Both the position numbers and the translations under genes were made by a program. Below are positions 15,557 through 23,960 of a DNA stretch of 39,581 bases, piece after piece. Source of the DNA: Gammaproteobacteria bacterium (GTDB taxonomy: Bacteria; Pseudomonadota; Gammaproteobacteria; Arenicellales; Poriferihabitantaceae); assembly GCA_030432755.1 (NCBI GenBank), contig JAUILZ010000027.1, positions 1 through 39,581 of the forward strand, given 5' to 3'. Under the pieces are notes generated by a model that saw only the letters and a program-made list of their open reading frames with translations, had not been told where the DNA came from and did not search any database. The first letter of the stretch is position 1, and the number at the start of each line of letters is the position of its first letter.

Positions 15557-16168
15557 CTAGCGTTGATTGCGGATCAGGGTGCCGAGACCCTGCAGGTAGG
15601 CGATCATTGCATCCATCTCCGTTTTACCCTCGAGGGCGGCGGGAGCCGCGGCAATCTCCTCGTCGGTATAGGGATGACCGAGCAGTCGGAGTCCGCGCAT
15701 GCGCGCCTGGATGGTGGAGCTGTCGAGGGGGGTATCTTCGAGCCAGGGATAGCCCGGCATGATGGACTCCGGCACCACGTCGCGCGGGTTGATGAGATGG
15801 ATCCGGTGCCAGTCGTCACTGTAGCGCCCGCCCACCCGGGCGAGGTCGGGGCCGGTACGCTTGGAGCCCCAGAGGAAGGGACGGTCATAGATGAACTCAC
15901 CCGCTACCGAGTAATGCCCGTAGCGCTCGGTCTCCGTCCTGAATGGGCGGATCATCTGCGAGTGGCAGGACACACAGGACTCCCGAATGTAAAGGTCGCG
16001 CCCCGCCAGGGACAGGGCATCGTAGGGTTTCAGGCCCTCTACCGGCTCTGTCGTGGAACCCTGGAAGAACAGCGGCACGATCTGCACCAGGCCGCCGACG
16101 CTGACCAGCAGGATGGTCAGCACGATCATCAACCCGATGTTCTGTTCAACTTTCTGCTGAATGGACAT
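15557..16168 (-). CDS. ccoO: cbb3 cytochrome c oxidase subunit II, monohaem CcoO
   Basis: This 203-residue membrane-anchored monohaem cytochrome c has an N-terminal helix at about residues 11-35, a haem motif Cys65-x2-Cys68-His69 ([13 protein letters not shown]), and downstream [18 protein letters not shown] and MPGYPWL segments characteristic of CcoO. I start at the ATG at 16168, whose product begins [10 protein letters not shown]. The longer open frame to 16240 overlaps the ccoN end and is not CcoO-like. It is the second structural gene of the oxidase operon. Confidence 0.96.
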   Translation of the reverse strand: MSIQQKVEQNIGLMIVLTILLVSVGGLVQIVPLFFQGSTTEPVEGLKPYDALSLAGRDLYIRESCVSCHSQMIRPFRTETERYGHYSVAGEFIYDRPFLWGSKRTGPDLARVGGRYSDDWHRIHLINPRDVVPESIMPGYPWLEDTPLDSSTIQARMRGLRLLGHPYTDEEIAAAPAALEGKTEMDAMIAYLQGLGTLIRNQR

Positions 16169-16190
16169 GGTCTTGTTTCCGTATGGCGGG

Positions 16191-17612
16191 TTAGTGGGCG
16201 GGCGCAAGCACGGGAGCCTCCGCGGCCTTGCCCCTGGCAACCGTCATGAATACGTTGTATGCCATGAGCAGCATCCCGGAGAGGTAGATCAGGCCGCCGA
16301 GGAACCGCACCAGGTAGTAGGGATGCATGGCCTCGACGGTCTCGACAAAGCTGTAGATCAGGGTGCCGTCCTCGTTCACCGCGCGCCACATCAGGCCCTG
16401 CATGATGCCGGATATCCACATCGCCGTGATGTAGAGCACGATGCCGATCGTAGCCATCCAGAAATGCAGATCGATCAGCTTCACGCTGTAGATTTCACGC
16501 CCGTAGAGTCGCGGGATGAGATAGTAGAGTGCGCCCATGGACACCATGCCGACCCAGCCCAGCGCACCGGAATGCACGTGGCCGATGGTCCAGTCGGTAT
16601 AGTGGGAGAGCGCGTTCACCGTCTTGATCGACATCATCGGGCCCTCGAAGGTGGACATGCCATAGAACGACACCGATACGATGAGGAACTTGAGGATCGG
16701 GTCCGTGCGCAGCTTGTGCCAGGCGCCGGACAGGGTCATGATGCCGTTGATCATGCCGCCCCAGGATGGCGCGAGAAGGACGATTGAGAACACCATGCCG
16801 AGGGACTGCGCCCAGTCGGGCAGCGCGGTGTAGTGCAGGTGGTGCGGACCGGCCCAGATATAGGTAAAGATCAACGCCCAGAAATGCACCACCGACAGGC
16901 GATAGGAATACACCGGCCGGTTGGCCTGCTTGGGGATGAAGTAGTACATGATCCCCAGGAAACCGGCGGTGAGGAAAAATCCCACAGCGTTGTGCCCGTA
17001 CCACCACTGCACCATGGCATCCTGGACCCCGGCGTATATCGAGTAGGACTTGGTCATGCTGACCGGGACTTCCAGGTTGTTGAAGATGTGCAGGATCGCC
17101 ACGGTCAGGATGAAGCCGCCGAAGAACCAGTTGGCGACGTAGATGTGCTTGATCCGTCGCTTGAGGATGGTGCCGAAGAACACGATTGCGTAGGCCACCC
17201 AGACCACGGCAATGAGGATGTCGATGGGCCATTCGAGCTCGGCGTATTCCTTGGTGGTGGTGATGCCAAGCGGCAGTGTGATCGCCGCGAGCACGATGAC
17301 CAGGTTCCAGCCCCAGAAGGTGAACGCCGCCAGCGGGCCGAATGCCAGGCGCACGTGGCAGGTGCGTTGCACCACGTAGTACGAGGTACAGAACAGCGCG
17401 CTGCCACCGAAGGCGAAGATCACCGCATTGGTGTGCAGCGGGCGCAGGCGGCCAAACGTCAGCCAGGCGGTGTCGAAGTTGAGCGCGGGCCAGACGAGCT
17501 GGGCGGCGATCAGTACGCCTACCAGCATGCCCACCACGCCCCAGACGACGGTCATCAGCGCGAACTGGCGCACCACGGTGTAGTTGTACGTTTCCTGGCT
17601 TGTCGTATTCAT
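16191..17612 (-). CDS. ccoN: cbb3 cytochrome c oxidase catalytic subunit I CcoN
   Basis: This is the 473-residue, twelve-helix haem-copper core that reduces oxygen with high affinity and pumps protons. Ligands are in canonical places: His60 and His347 for low-spin haem b, His345 for haem b3, and His207, His257 and His258 for CuB. Tyr251 is the position cross-linked to a CuB histidine in the cbb3 type. [24 protein letters not shown] and [12 protein letters not shown] are the diagnostic segments. It is the first oxidase structural gene, 49 bases after the YIP1-family gene. Confidence 0.98.
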   Translation of the reverse strand: MNTTSQETYNYTVVRQFALMTVVWGVVGMLVGVLIAAQLVWPALNFDTAWLTFGRLRPLHTNAVIFAFGGSALFCTSYYVVQRTCHVRLAFGPLAAFTFWGWNLVIVLAAITLPLGITTTKEYAELEWPIDILIAVVWVAYAIVFFGTILKRRIKHIYVANWFFGGFILTVAILHIFNNLEVPVSMTKSYSIYAGVQDAMVQWWYGHNAVGFFLTAGFLGIMYYFIPKQANRPVYSYRLSVVHFWALIFTYIWAGPHHLHYTALPDWAQSLGMVFSIVLLAPSWGGMINGIMTLSGAWHKLRTDPILKFLIVSVSFYGMSTFEGPMMSIKTVNALSHYTDWTIGHVHSGALGWVGMVSMGALYYLIPRLYGREIYSVKLIDLHFWMATIGIVLYITAMWISGIMQGLMWRAVNEDGTLIYSFVETVEAMHPYYLVRFLGGLIYLSGMLLMAYNVFMTVARGKAAEAPVLAPAH

Positions 17613-17661
17613 GAAGTAAACCCGGGAATGTTGATTTTGATTGGTTGCGCCGGGGCGCGGA

Positions 17662-18264
17662 TCAGGTACGGAAGCTGGGTCCGGCGCCGAAGCCCCAGAA
17701 GCTCACGCTGACGACGATCAGTCCCACGAGGGAAACCAGTCCAAGTGCGAGGATGGCGCTGGAGAACAGGAACCCCTTCTCCTTGTTCACGTCCATCATG
17801 ATCGGCACCCCGGTATACAGGAGGGCCACGCTGTAACCCAGCGCGGGGAGGCCCAGCAGGTAGACAAACCAGGGCATGGGGTAGATCATGGTGATACCGA
17901 CTAGGAACAGCGGCGCGGCGGTGAACGCCGCCAGCGAGAAACACTCCGCCAGCGCCTTGTCGGAATCGTACGTGCGCGCCATCCAGTGGATGGTGCGCGC
18001 GAGGACATAGACCACCACCAGCATGGCAAAGAACGTGAGCACCGAGATCTTGAGCGCGCTGTCCGTGGTCAGGCGCACCGGGTCACCACTGCCAACCCGC
18101 CAGCCGACCATGGATGTGCCGATGAACGCCGCAACGGGCGCGATGAGCGCGAGCGGAATGACATACCGGGCATAGCACTCCTTGATCGTCAGCCCCTCCG
18201 CCTTGACTTCCTCCCACCCTGCCGCGGGGTGGAACAACAGCTTCTTGATGAGATTGATTTTCAC
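17662..18264 (-). CDS. YIP1-family membrane protein at the head of the cco operon
   Basis: This is a 200-residue membrane protein with about five hydrophobic segments. The opening [22 protein letters not shown] is the cytoplasmic lead typical of bacterial Yip1-domain proteins. The upstream frame begins at a TTG (18318), but a GTG at 18264 gives the normal family length and begins before the KINLIKK motif. No strong ribosome-binding site is present. It lies 66 bases from the FNR box and 49 bases before ccoN, so it should be induced with the oxidase. Function is unknown; a role in oxidase insertion is only a guess from position. Confidence 0.8.
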   Translation of the reverse strand: MKINLIKKLLFHPAAGWEEVKAEGLTIKECYARYVIPLALIAPVAAFIGTSMVGWRVGSGDPVRLTTDSALKISVLTFFAMLVVVYVLARTIHWMARTYDSDKALAECFSLAAFTAAPLFLVGITMIYPMPWFVYLLGLPALGYSVALLYTGVPIMMDVNKEKGFLFSSAILALGLVSLVGLIVVSVSFWGFGAGPSFRT

Positions 18265-18323
18265 TTCGTTCTTCGCTCGAAACCGGGGTGTGGCAATGCT
18301 CCAGTATCGCCCCAACAAGGTTC

Positions 18324-18337
18324 TTGATTCAAATCAA
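18324..18337. promoter_or_regulatory. FNR/ANR box TTGAT-N4-ATCAA
   Basis: The 14-bp site reads TTGAT, TCAA, ATCAA, a perfect match to the FNR/ANR/FixK consensus. It is centred at 18330.5 between the divergent YIP1-ccoN operon and ccoI. A class II geometry (centre at -41.5) would put plus-strand transcription near 18372 with TAGTCT (18359-18364) as -10. The same geometry on the minus strand would start near 18289. It may therefore serve both directions. Confidence 0.85.
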
Positions 18338-18367
18338 GATCGACTGGCATCGTTCGGCTAGTCTGGC

Positions 18368-20860
18368 GTGCGCCGATCCCCTCAACCCCCCGTGAAACCT
18401 GAATCTGCCGCAATCGAGCCCTTCCCCAGACTTTCGTCGGAGAGCGGGAACCAGGCGGCGCCGGGAACCGCGTGTTTCCACTGTGGACTGCCGGTCACCT
18501 GTCCGGGGGAATTCCGCGGAGCGGGCGGCGGGACGCCCCGGGAGTTCTGTTGCGCGGGATGTCTCGCGGTCTCGGAGATTATCAGCGCGGGCGGCATGGA
18601 GCGCTACTACGCCTTGCGGGAGAATCCAGCCAACCGCCCGGAAGAAATCGAGCAGGAACACTACCGGGTATACGACAACCCGCGACTTCAGCAGGGCTGG
18701 TTACACGAGCAAGACGGCGTCGCGGAAGCGGAATTCCTCGTCGAGGGAATCACCTGCGCCGCCTGTACCTGGCTGATCGAGACCTGGCTTTCACGGCTGC
18801 CCGGGGTGCATTCCGCGGGGGTCAATTTCAGCACCCACCGGCTGAGCGTCCAGTGGGACCCCGCGAGCCTGCGCGCGAGCGATCTCATGCTCGCGGTGCA
18901 CCAGGTGGGTTATCGCGTCCTGCCCTGGTCCCGCGAGGCGCGCCGCGCGCAGCAGGACAGCCGCAGGCGGGAACTCCTGAAGCGACTCGGCGTTGCCGCC
19001 GCCCTCGGCATGCAGGTCATGGTGATCAGCGTGGCGCTCTACTTCGGCGACTGGTTCGGCATAGAGCCCGGGATGGCGGATTTTCTCCGCCGGGTCAACC
19101 TGCTGCTCGTGCTCCCGGTGATCGGTTACTCTGCGCAGCCGTTCTTCCGGGGAGCGTGGCGCGGGGTGCGCAATCGCGCACCGGGAATGGACCTGCCGGT
19201 CAGCGTCGGCATCACCCTCGCCTTCCTCGGCAGTCTCTGGGCGACGGTATCCGGCCGGGGCGAGGTCTACTACGACTCCATCGCGATGTTCACCTTCTTC
19301 CTCCTTGGCGCGCGCTACCTGGAACTCGGCTCGCGCCTGGAAGGCGCACAGGCGCTGGACGCCCTCGCCGGCGTGGTGCCGGAAACTGCCCGCCGGCGGC
19401 GCGTGGATGGCAGCCTCGAGACCGTGCCGGTCGTGGATACGGCGGTTGGCGACAACCTCCTGGTGCGCGCCGGCGAGGTGGTTCCCGCGGACGGCGTGAT
19501 CTTGGAAGGCGCGTCCAGCTTCGACGAGTCGCTGATGACGGGGGAACACAATCCGGTGGCGCGCGCCACGGGTGAGCCAGTGCTCGCGGGCTCGGTCAAC
19601 GCCGCCCAGCCGGTCACCCTGCGGATCACCGCCAACCCCGGCAACAGCGCGCTCGATTCCATACTCCGCCTGGCGGAGCGCTCCCACGCGGAAAAGCCCC
19701 GCCTGTCACTGCAGGCGGAACGGGTCGCGCGCTGGTTTGTCTGCGCGGTGATCCTGCTGGCGCTCGCGGTGGCGGGTCATGGCGCCTGGACCAGCGATCC
19801 CGCCTGGCTGCCCACCACCATCGCGGTGCTGGTGGTGACCTGCCCCTGCGCCCTCGGCCTCGCCACACCGCTCGCCCTCAGCGCCGGTGCCGGCAGCCTG
19901 GTGCGGCGGGGCATTCACGTCACCCGCGGTCATGCGCTGGAGACGCTGAACCGGGTGGACCACGTGGTGTTCGACAAGACCGGCACCCTCACCCGGGGCG
20001 AGATCTCGCTCGAGGACGTCACACTGATCCGGGACATGGGACGCGGCGAGGCGCTGCGCCTGGCCGCGGCGCTGGAGCAGGGCGCGAGCCATCCCCTGGC
20101 GCGGCCGTTGATTGATGCAGCCGGGAACGACCCGCTGCCAGTGGTCACGAATTTCGCCAATGTCCCGGGCCGCGGTGTCCGCGGACGTATCGATGGACGC
20201 GACTACCGGCTGGGTTCGGTCTCCTGGATCAGCGGCGCGGACCTGGGCCCCCTTTCGCCGGATGTCGACAGCCCCGAGCTGGTGGTACAGCTTGCGGACG
20301 ACGACGGGCCGCTGGCGCAATTCCATTTTCACGACGCGATCCGTCCCGGCGCCCGGGATACCGTGGAGCGCTGCCGCGCCGAGGGTATCGGCGTGTCACT
20401 GCTTTCAGGAGACCGGCCCGCCACGGTGGAAGCGGTGGCGAGGGCGGTGGGGATCGATGAATACCGCGCGGGCTGCCTGCCGGAGGACAAGCTCGCGGCG
20501 CTCGACGGGTTGATCGGGGATGGAAGCGTGGTCGCGATGGTTGGCGACGGGATCAACGACGCCCCCGCCCTCGCGCGCGCGCATCTCGGCGTCGCCATGG
20601 CGCGCAACGTCAACCTCGCCGCCGCCAATGCGGACATCGTGGTCACCGCCGAAGACCTCTCCGCGCTTGCCGATGCGCGCGACATCGCCCGCCGCACGTT
20701 TCGCATCATCCGCCAGAACATCGCCTGGGCGCTCGCCTACAATGTCCTCGCGGTGCCCGCCGCCATCGCCGGCATGGTACCGCCCTGGCTCGCGGGCATC
20801 GGCATGTCGCTCAGTTCCGTGGTGGTGGTGCTGAACGCCTCGCGTCTCGCGCGCGCCTGA
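18368..20860 (+). CDS. ccoI: Copper-transporting P-type ATPase for cbb3 oxidase (CcoI)
   Basis: This is an 830-residue P1B ATPase that moves copper for the CuB site of cbb3 oxidase. An N-terminal cysteine-rich segment (CFHCGLP, then CCAGCLAV) precedes a heavy-metal domain with Cys130-x2-Cys133 (GITCAACTWL). The membrane CPC motif (VVTCPCALGLATPL), phosphorylation site DKTGTLT and MVGDGINDAPAL hinge are all present. The drawn start is a GTG at 18368. If the FNR box works as a class II site, the message starts near 18372, and the GTG at 18392 becomes the more likely start. Neither has a Shine-Dalgarno sequence. ccoS follows after three bases. Confidence 0.95.
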   Translation: MRRSPQPPVKPESAAIEPFPRLSSESGNQAAPGTACFHCGLPVTCPGEFRGAGGGTPREFCCAGCLAVSEIISAGGMERYYALRENPANRPEEIEQEHYRVYDNPRLQQGWLHEQDGVAEAEFLVEGITCAACTWLIETWLSRLPGVHSAGVNFSTHRLSVQWDPASLRASDLMLAVHQVGYRVLPWSREARRAQQDSRRRELLKRLGVAAALGMQVMVISVALYFGDWFGIEPGMADFLRRVNLLLVLPVIGYSAQPFFRGAWRGVRNRAPGMDLPVSVGITLAFLGSLWATVSGRGEVYYDSIAMFTFFLLGARYLELGSRLEGAQALDALAGVVPETARRRRVDGSLETVPVVDTAVGDNLLVRAGEVVPADGVILEGASSFDESLMTGEHNPVARATGEPVLAGSVNAAQPVTLRITANPGNSALDSILRLAERSHAEKPRLSLQAERVARWFVCAVILLALAVAGHGAWTSDPAWLPTTIAVLVVTCPCALGLATPLALSAGAGSLVRRGIHVTRGHALETLNRVDHVVFDKTGTLTRGEISLEDVTLIRDMGRGEALRLAAALEQGASHPLARPLIDAAGNDPLPVVTNFANVPGRGVRGRIDGRDYRLGSVSWISGADLGPLSPDVDSPELVVQLADDDGPLAQFHFHDAIRPGARDTVERCRAEGIGVSLLSGDRPATVEAVARAVGIDEYRAGCLPEDKLAALDGLIGDGSVVAMVGDGINDAPALARAHLGVAMARNVNLAAANADIVVTAEDLSALADARDIARRTFRIIRQNIAWALAYNVLAVPAAIAGMVPPWLAGIGMSLSSVVVVLNASRLARA

Positions 20861-20863
20861 ACC

Positions 20864-21055
20864 ATGGAAGTCCTCTACCTGCTCATCCCGCTGTCGATCC
20901 TGCTGGTGACGATCATCGTCGGCGCCTTTCTCTGGTCGGTGCGCAGCGGCCAGTTCGACGACCTCAAGGGGCCGGCCCATCGCATCCTGATGGACGATGA
21001 CGATCCGCCGCACGGGTCCGAAGACGACACCGACAAGCTTCCACCGGAGCATTGA
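20864..21055 (+). CDS. ccoS: cbb3 oxidase maturation protein CcoS
   Basis: This is a 63-residue single-helix protein. The membrane helix spans residues 4-26, followed by FLWSVRSGQFDDLKGPAHRIL, the conserved CcoS motif, and an acidic C-terminus. CcoS is required for haem b and copper incorporation into the oxidase. It lies three bases after ccoI, as is usual, but the ccoI-ccoS pair is here detached from ccoGH and divergent from the main operon. Confidence 0.95.
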   Translation: MEVLYLLIPLSILLVTIIVGAFLWSVRSGQFDDLKGPAHRILMDDDDPPHGSEDDTDKLPPEH

Positions 21056-21105
21056 CACTGCGCCCGGTTCGTCCCGGGTACAAACCAAGGGAAATCTTCA
21101 CCATC

Positions 21106-21822
21106 ATGTTATTCGAAGAACTGGACTTTCAGCAGACCCCGTTGGGTGAGATCAGCTTGCGGCGCAGACAGGAACCACGGCTGAACGGCGCTTTGATCTA
21201 CGAGGTAAAGCTGGGAGACGAATTTCTGATGTCGAGCCTGTTTACCGAGGCGGAGATCCAACTGGCGAAATTGGCGCTGGATTCCCTGTCGGGTCGCGAA
21301 CTGAACGTGATAGTGGGAGGGCTGGGCCTGGGTTATACCGCGGCTGCAGCGCTCGGGAACAGTGCCGTGAATACCGTCACCGTGGTTGAGGTAATGGAAG
21401 CCGTGATCGACTGGCATCGGCGTGAACTGGTTCCTGTCGGTGCGTCATTGAACTCGGATCCCCGCTGCAGGTTTTTGCAAGCGGACTTTTTTGCCCTGAT
21501 GGCAAGTGAAGAGGCATTCCAGCTCGCAATACCAGCGGCAACGGTGGACGCGATCCTGCTGGATATCGATCACTCCCCTGGACACTGGCTCAATCCGCGC
21601 AATGCTGCATTTTATTCCCGCCAGGGACTGCAACAGGTTGTGCGAAAGCTGACGCCTTGCGGGGTATTTGGCCTCTGGTCAAACGATCCTCCGGATCCGG
21701 ACTTTATCCGTTTGCTGGAATCGGAGTTTGCCAGTGCGGAAGCCCGGGTTGTTACCTTTGACAATCCCTACAGTGGCGCAAGCTCATCCAACACGGTTTA
21801 CCTGGCATGGCCCGGGAGGTAA
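21106..21822 (+). CDS. Spermidine-synthase-like protein
   Basis: This predicted 238-residue protein has a Rossmann methyltransferase-type fold. VIVGGLGLGYTAAAAL is the cofactor-binding glycine loop, VTVVEVMEAVIDWHR the acidic strand-end, and LDIDHSPGHWLN the segment where polyamine aminopropyltransferases bind amine. The typical acidic Asp pair of SpeE is only partly kept, so the substrate is uncertain. The ATG at 21106 is preferred; the longer frame from 21052 overlaps ccoS. It is AT-richer than ccoI. It may be co-transcribed with ccoIS, 50 bases away, but no functional link is evident. Confidence 0.7.
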   Translation: MLFEELDFQQTPLGEISLRRRQEPRLNGALIYEVKLGDEFLMSSLFTEAEIQLAKLALDSLSGRELNVIVGGLGLGYTAAAALGNSAVNTVTVVEVMEAVIDWHRRELVPVGASLNSDPRCRFLQADFFALMASEEAFQLAIPAATVDAILLDIDHSPGHWLNPRNAAFYSRQGLQQVVRKLTPCGVFGLWSNDPPDPDFIRLLESEFASAEARVVTFDNPYSGASSSNTVYLAWPGR

Positions 21823-21829
21823 CCGGCGG

Positions 21830-21843
21830 CCTGGCGTGCCAGG
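21830..21843 (+). terminator. Hairpin after the spermidine-synthase-like gene
   Basis: CCTGGC-GT-GCCAGG is a perfect short hairpin 8 bases after the stop. No clear T-tract follows, so termination is only possible. Confidence 0.3.
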
Positions 21844-21924
21844 ATTCTGCGAGTGCTGCGGCAGACATGTCGAGCAGTTATACTAATTGCTTCCAGCCAA
21901 CAACAGGTAGTGAGGATCGTGCCA

Positions 21925-22305
21925 ATGGAAGCACTCGTCGGACTGATCGTCGGCATCGTGATCTCGGGCCTTTTCTCAGGCCTGATTATCTGGATCGTGA
22001 GCAAGCTCAACCTCGGCCTGCACGTCGAAAGCTTCGGCTGGGCGATCATCGCCGGCCTTCTGATCGGCATCATCACGAACCTGGTCATGCAGGTTGTCCC
22101 GGCGACCAACCAGATCCTCAGCATCATCATCAACCTGGTGATCTCGGCGGCAGTGATCCTTGGCTGCGGTTCCTTTCTCAAGGGCATGACCGTCAAGGGC
22201 TTCGGCGGCGCGCTTATCGCCGCGGTGGCGATCGCCGTCGTGAGCTTCCTGATCGTCGCGGTTTTCCTCGGTGGCGCGGCCCTTGTGGGACAGGCTGCAA
22301 GCTGA
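21925..22305 (+). CDS. Small polytopic membrane protein
   Basis: This 126-residue protein consists almost entirely of three or four hydrophobic helices (about residues 3-24, 38-60, 68-84 and 96-120) with Gly- and Ile-rich faces. It resembles small bacterial membrane proteins sometimes labelled phage-holin-like, but there is no phage context. The ATG at 21925 has GAGG nine bases upstream. A GTG six bases earlier is too close to that element. A TATACT -10-like hexamer lies ~45 bases before. Function is unknown. Confidence 0.7.
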   Translation: MEALVGLIVGIVISGLFSGLIIWIVSKLNLGLHVESFGWAIIAGLLIGIITNLVMQVVPATNQILSIIINLVISAAVILGCGSFLKGMTVKGFGGALIAAVAIAVVSFLIVAVFLGGAALVGQAAS

Positions 22306-22369
22306 AGCGTAGCCATGATCTCCGCGTGTGAATGAACCGGTGCATGCGTAGATAGCCGGGGAATTCGAC

Positions 22370-22375
22370 TACAAT
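22370..22375 (+). promoter_or_regulatory. Candidate -10 element of the tRNA-Gly gene
   Basis: TACAAT lies 50 bases before the mature tRNA 5' end. No convincing -35 is seen at 17 bases. Confidence 0.3.
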
Positions 22376-22425
22376 CGGCTACGCTCGGGGTTCGTTCAGG
22401 ACATCCGTACCCGGCGCCTCCGTTC

Positions 22426-22499
22426 GCGGGTGTAGTTCAATGGCAGAACCTCAGCTTCCCAAGCTGATGACGTGGGTTCGATTCCCATCACCCGCTCCA
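22426..22499 (+). tRNA. tRNA-Gly (anticodon CCC)
   Basis: The 74-base cloverleaf folds completely. The acceptor stem GCGGGTG pairs with CACCCGC, the discriminator is T, and CCA is encoded. The anticodon stem TCAGC pairs with GCTGA around loop TTCCCAA, giving anticodon CCC, which reads GGG. The T arm contains GGTTCGATTCC. The coding region of the LysR gene ends 22 bases downstream on the other strand. Confidence 0.97.
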
Positions 22500-22521
22500 T
22501 CCGGACGTTGCCGGCATCCCG

Positions 22522-23400
22522 TCACGCGGCCTTGTCCGCGCCGCCGTTCTTCTCCGCCAGGATTTCCCGGAATACCTCGAGGTTGGGCGTCTCCGCTCCC
22601 TTGCGCCAGATCAGGCGGGTCGTGAGCACGTTTCGGCCCCGTGGGAGCCGGTGCACCGCGAGGTGGTCGCTGCCGGGAAAGGTCTCCAGCACCGCCCGCG
22701 GCACCAGCGCCGCGCCCATGCCTGCCATCACGCAGCTCAGCATGGCGTGGTAGGAACCGAGTTCGATCACGCGACCCGGCTCGGCGCCCCGGTCGCGGTA
22801 CCAGGCTTCGAGCAATTGCCTGTGGGGACAGCCGTCCTCGAACACGATCACCGCTTCCGGCAGCCCGTGGCGGCGATCGAGAGGGGGATGGGAAGGCGTG
22901 GTGACGATCACCGTTTCCTCGTCGTAGACACGGCGGCTGCCCAGCCCCGGGTCCTTGACCGGGCCACCCACCAGGGCGGCATCCATTTCGCCGGCGAGCA
23001 CGGCCTTGCCGAGTTGGCGCGGGTTGCCGGTTTGCAGTTCCAGGGTGATTTCCGGGTAGCGCTGGTGCAGCGCCGCGATGGGACCGGGCAGCCTCACCAC
23101 CGCGGTGCTCTCCATCGCCCCGAGGCGAAACAACCCGCCCGGCACCCGGTCAGCCAAGGCCTCGCGCGCCTCCTCGGCGAGATCGAGAAGACGCTGGCTG
23201 TAGCCAAGCAATGTTTTACCCGCGGGCGAGAGGTGAAGCCGCTTGCCCTCACGAATGAACAAGGCAGTGCCCAGGTCCTCCTCGAGCTGACGCACCCGGG
23301 TAGTGACGTTGGACTGCACCCGGTGCAGGCGATTGGCGGCACGGGTGATGCCGCCCTCCTCCACGACTGCCTGGAAGATGCGCAGGTCGGAAAGCTCCAT
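22522..23400 (-). CDS. LysR-family transcriptional regulator
   Basis: This 292-residue LTTR has an N-terminal winged helix-turn-helix (residues 1-60; FQAVVEEGGITRAANRLH then SNVTTRVRQLEEDLGTALF). A linker helix and a periplasmic-binding-type effector domain from about residue 90 follow. It diverges from a globin gene with only 95 bp between the starts, the usual arrangement of an LTTR and its target. An ATC-N9-GAT motif sits next to its own start. The ligand cannot be told from sequence. Confidence 0.93.
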   Translation of the reverse strand: MELSDLRIFQAVVEEGGITRAANRLHRVQSNVTTRVRQLEEDLGTALFIREGKRLHLSPAGKTLLGYSQRLLDLAEEAREALADRVPGGLFRLGAMESTAVVRLPGPIAALHQRYPEITLELQTGNPRQLGKAVLAGEMDAALVGGPVKDPGLGSRRVYDEETVIVTTPSHPPLDRRHGLPEAVIVFEDGCPHRQLLEAWYRDRGAEPGRVIELGSYHAMLSCVMAGMGAALVPRAVLETFPGSDHLAVHRLPRGRNVLTTRLIWRKGAETPNLEVFREILAEKNGGADKAA

Positions 23401-23401
23401 T

Positions 23402-23416
23402 ATCTTGATTCGTGAT
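23402..23416. promoter_or_regulatory. Possible LysR box ATC-N9-GAT
   Basis: ATC (23402-23404) and GAT (23414-23416) form the T-N11-A type symmetric motif two bases from the LysR gene start. They lie in a very AT-rich divergent spacer shared with the globin. It could mediate autoregulation. Confidence 0.35.
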
Positions 23417-23495
23417 TATTTTGATCTTAATTATTCATTTTACAGGATATATGGCAAGCCCGTACAGTCGCGCCTTCCCATCACGGAGAAAGACC

Positions 23496-23939
23496 ATGTA
23501 CACGACTTCCCTTTCCAACGAACAGCAGGCGCTGGTGCTCCGGACCTGGTCAAGGCTGATCCCGTCTTCCGCGGAATTCACGGACCGCTTCTACCACCGG
23601 TTGTTCGCCGCACACCCGGACGTGGCGCAATTGTTCGGCGGCACCGACATGGCGCGCCAGGGTTCGCGCCTGGCCCATGCCATCGACGCGGTAGTGAACG
23701 CCATGCCCCGACTCGACGAAATGACCCCGATACTCGCGGAACTCGGCCGGCGCCACGTGGGATACGGCGTGCGTCACGGTGATTACGACGCGGTGGGCGC
23801 GGCATTGCTGGAGACCCTGGCCGAATTTCTCGGTGAGGAGTGGAATCCCGAGGTAGAATCCGCCTGGTTAACGGTCTACACACACGTTTCCGGCATCATG
23901 CGCCAGGCCGCGGTTGCGCCACTGCGCGCGGCCGGCTGA
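23496..23939 (+). CDS. Single-domain bacterial globin
   Basis: This 147-residue globin resembles the haem domain of flavohaemoglobins but lacks the reductase domain, like Vitreoscilla-type haemoglobin. Helix A motif SNEQQALVLRTWSRL, the distal segment HPDVAQLFGG, and a proximal His in GRRHVGYGV fit the family. GGAGA lies before the ATG at 23496. Such proteins bind oxygen or NO and may aid micro-aerobic respiration or NO detoxification; which one applies here is unknown. Control by the divergent LysR gene is inferred from position. Confidence 0.88.
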   Translation: MYTTSLSNEQQALVLRTWSRLIPSSAEFTDRFYHRLFAAHPDVAQLFGGTDMARQGSRLAHAIDAVVNAMPRLDEMTPILAELGRRHVGYGVRHGDYDAVGAALLETLAEFLGEEWNPEVESAWLTVYTHVSGIMRQAAVAPLRAAG

Positions 23940-23960
23940 AACCAGCACGAATTTCCCGCA

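Noticed and set aside
14318..16249. 643-codon plus-strand frame opposite ccoP, ccoQ and ccoO
   Set aside because: It opposes four clear oxidase genes with haem motifs and has no recognisable fold.
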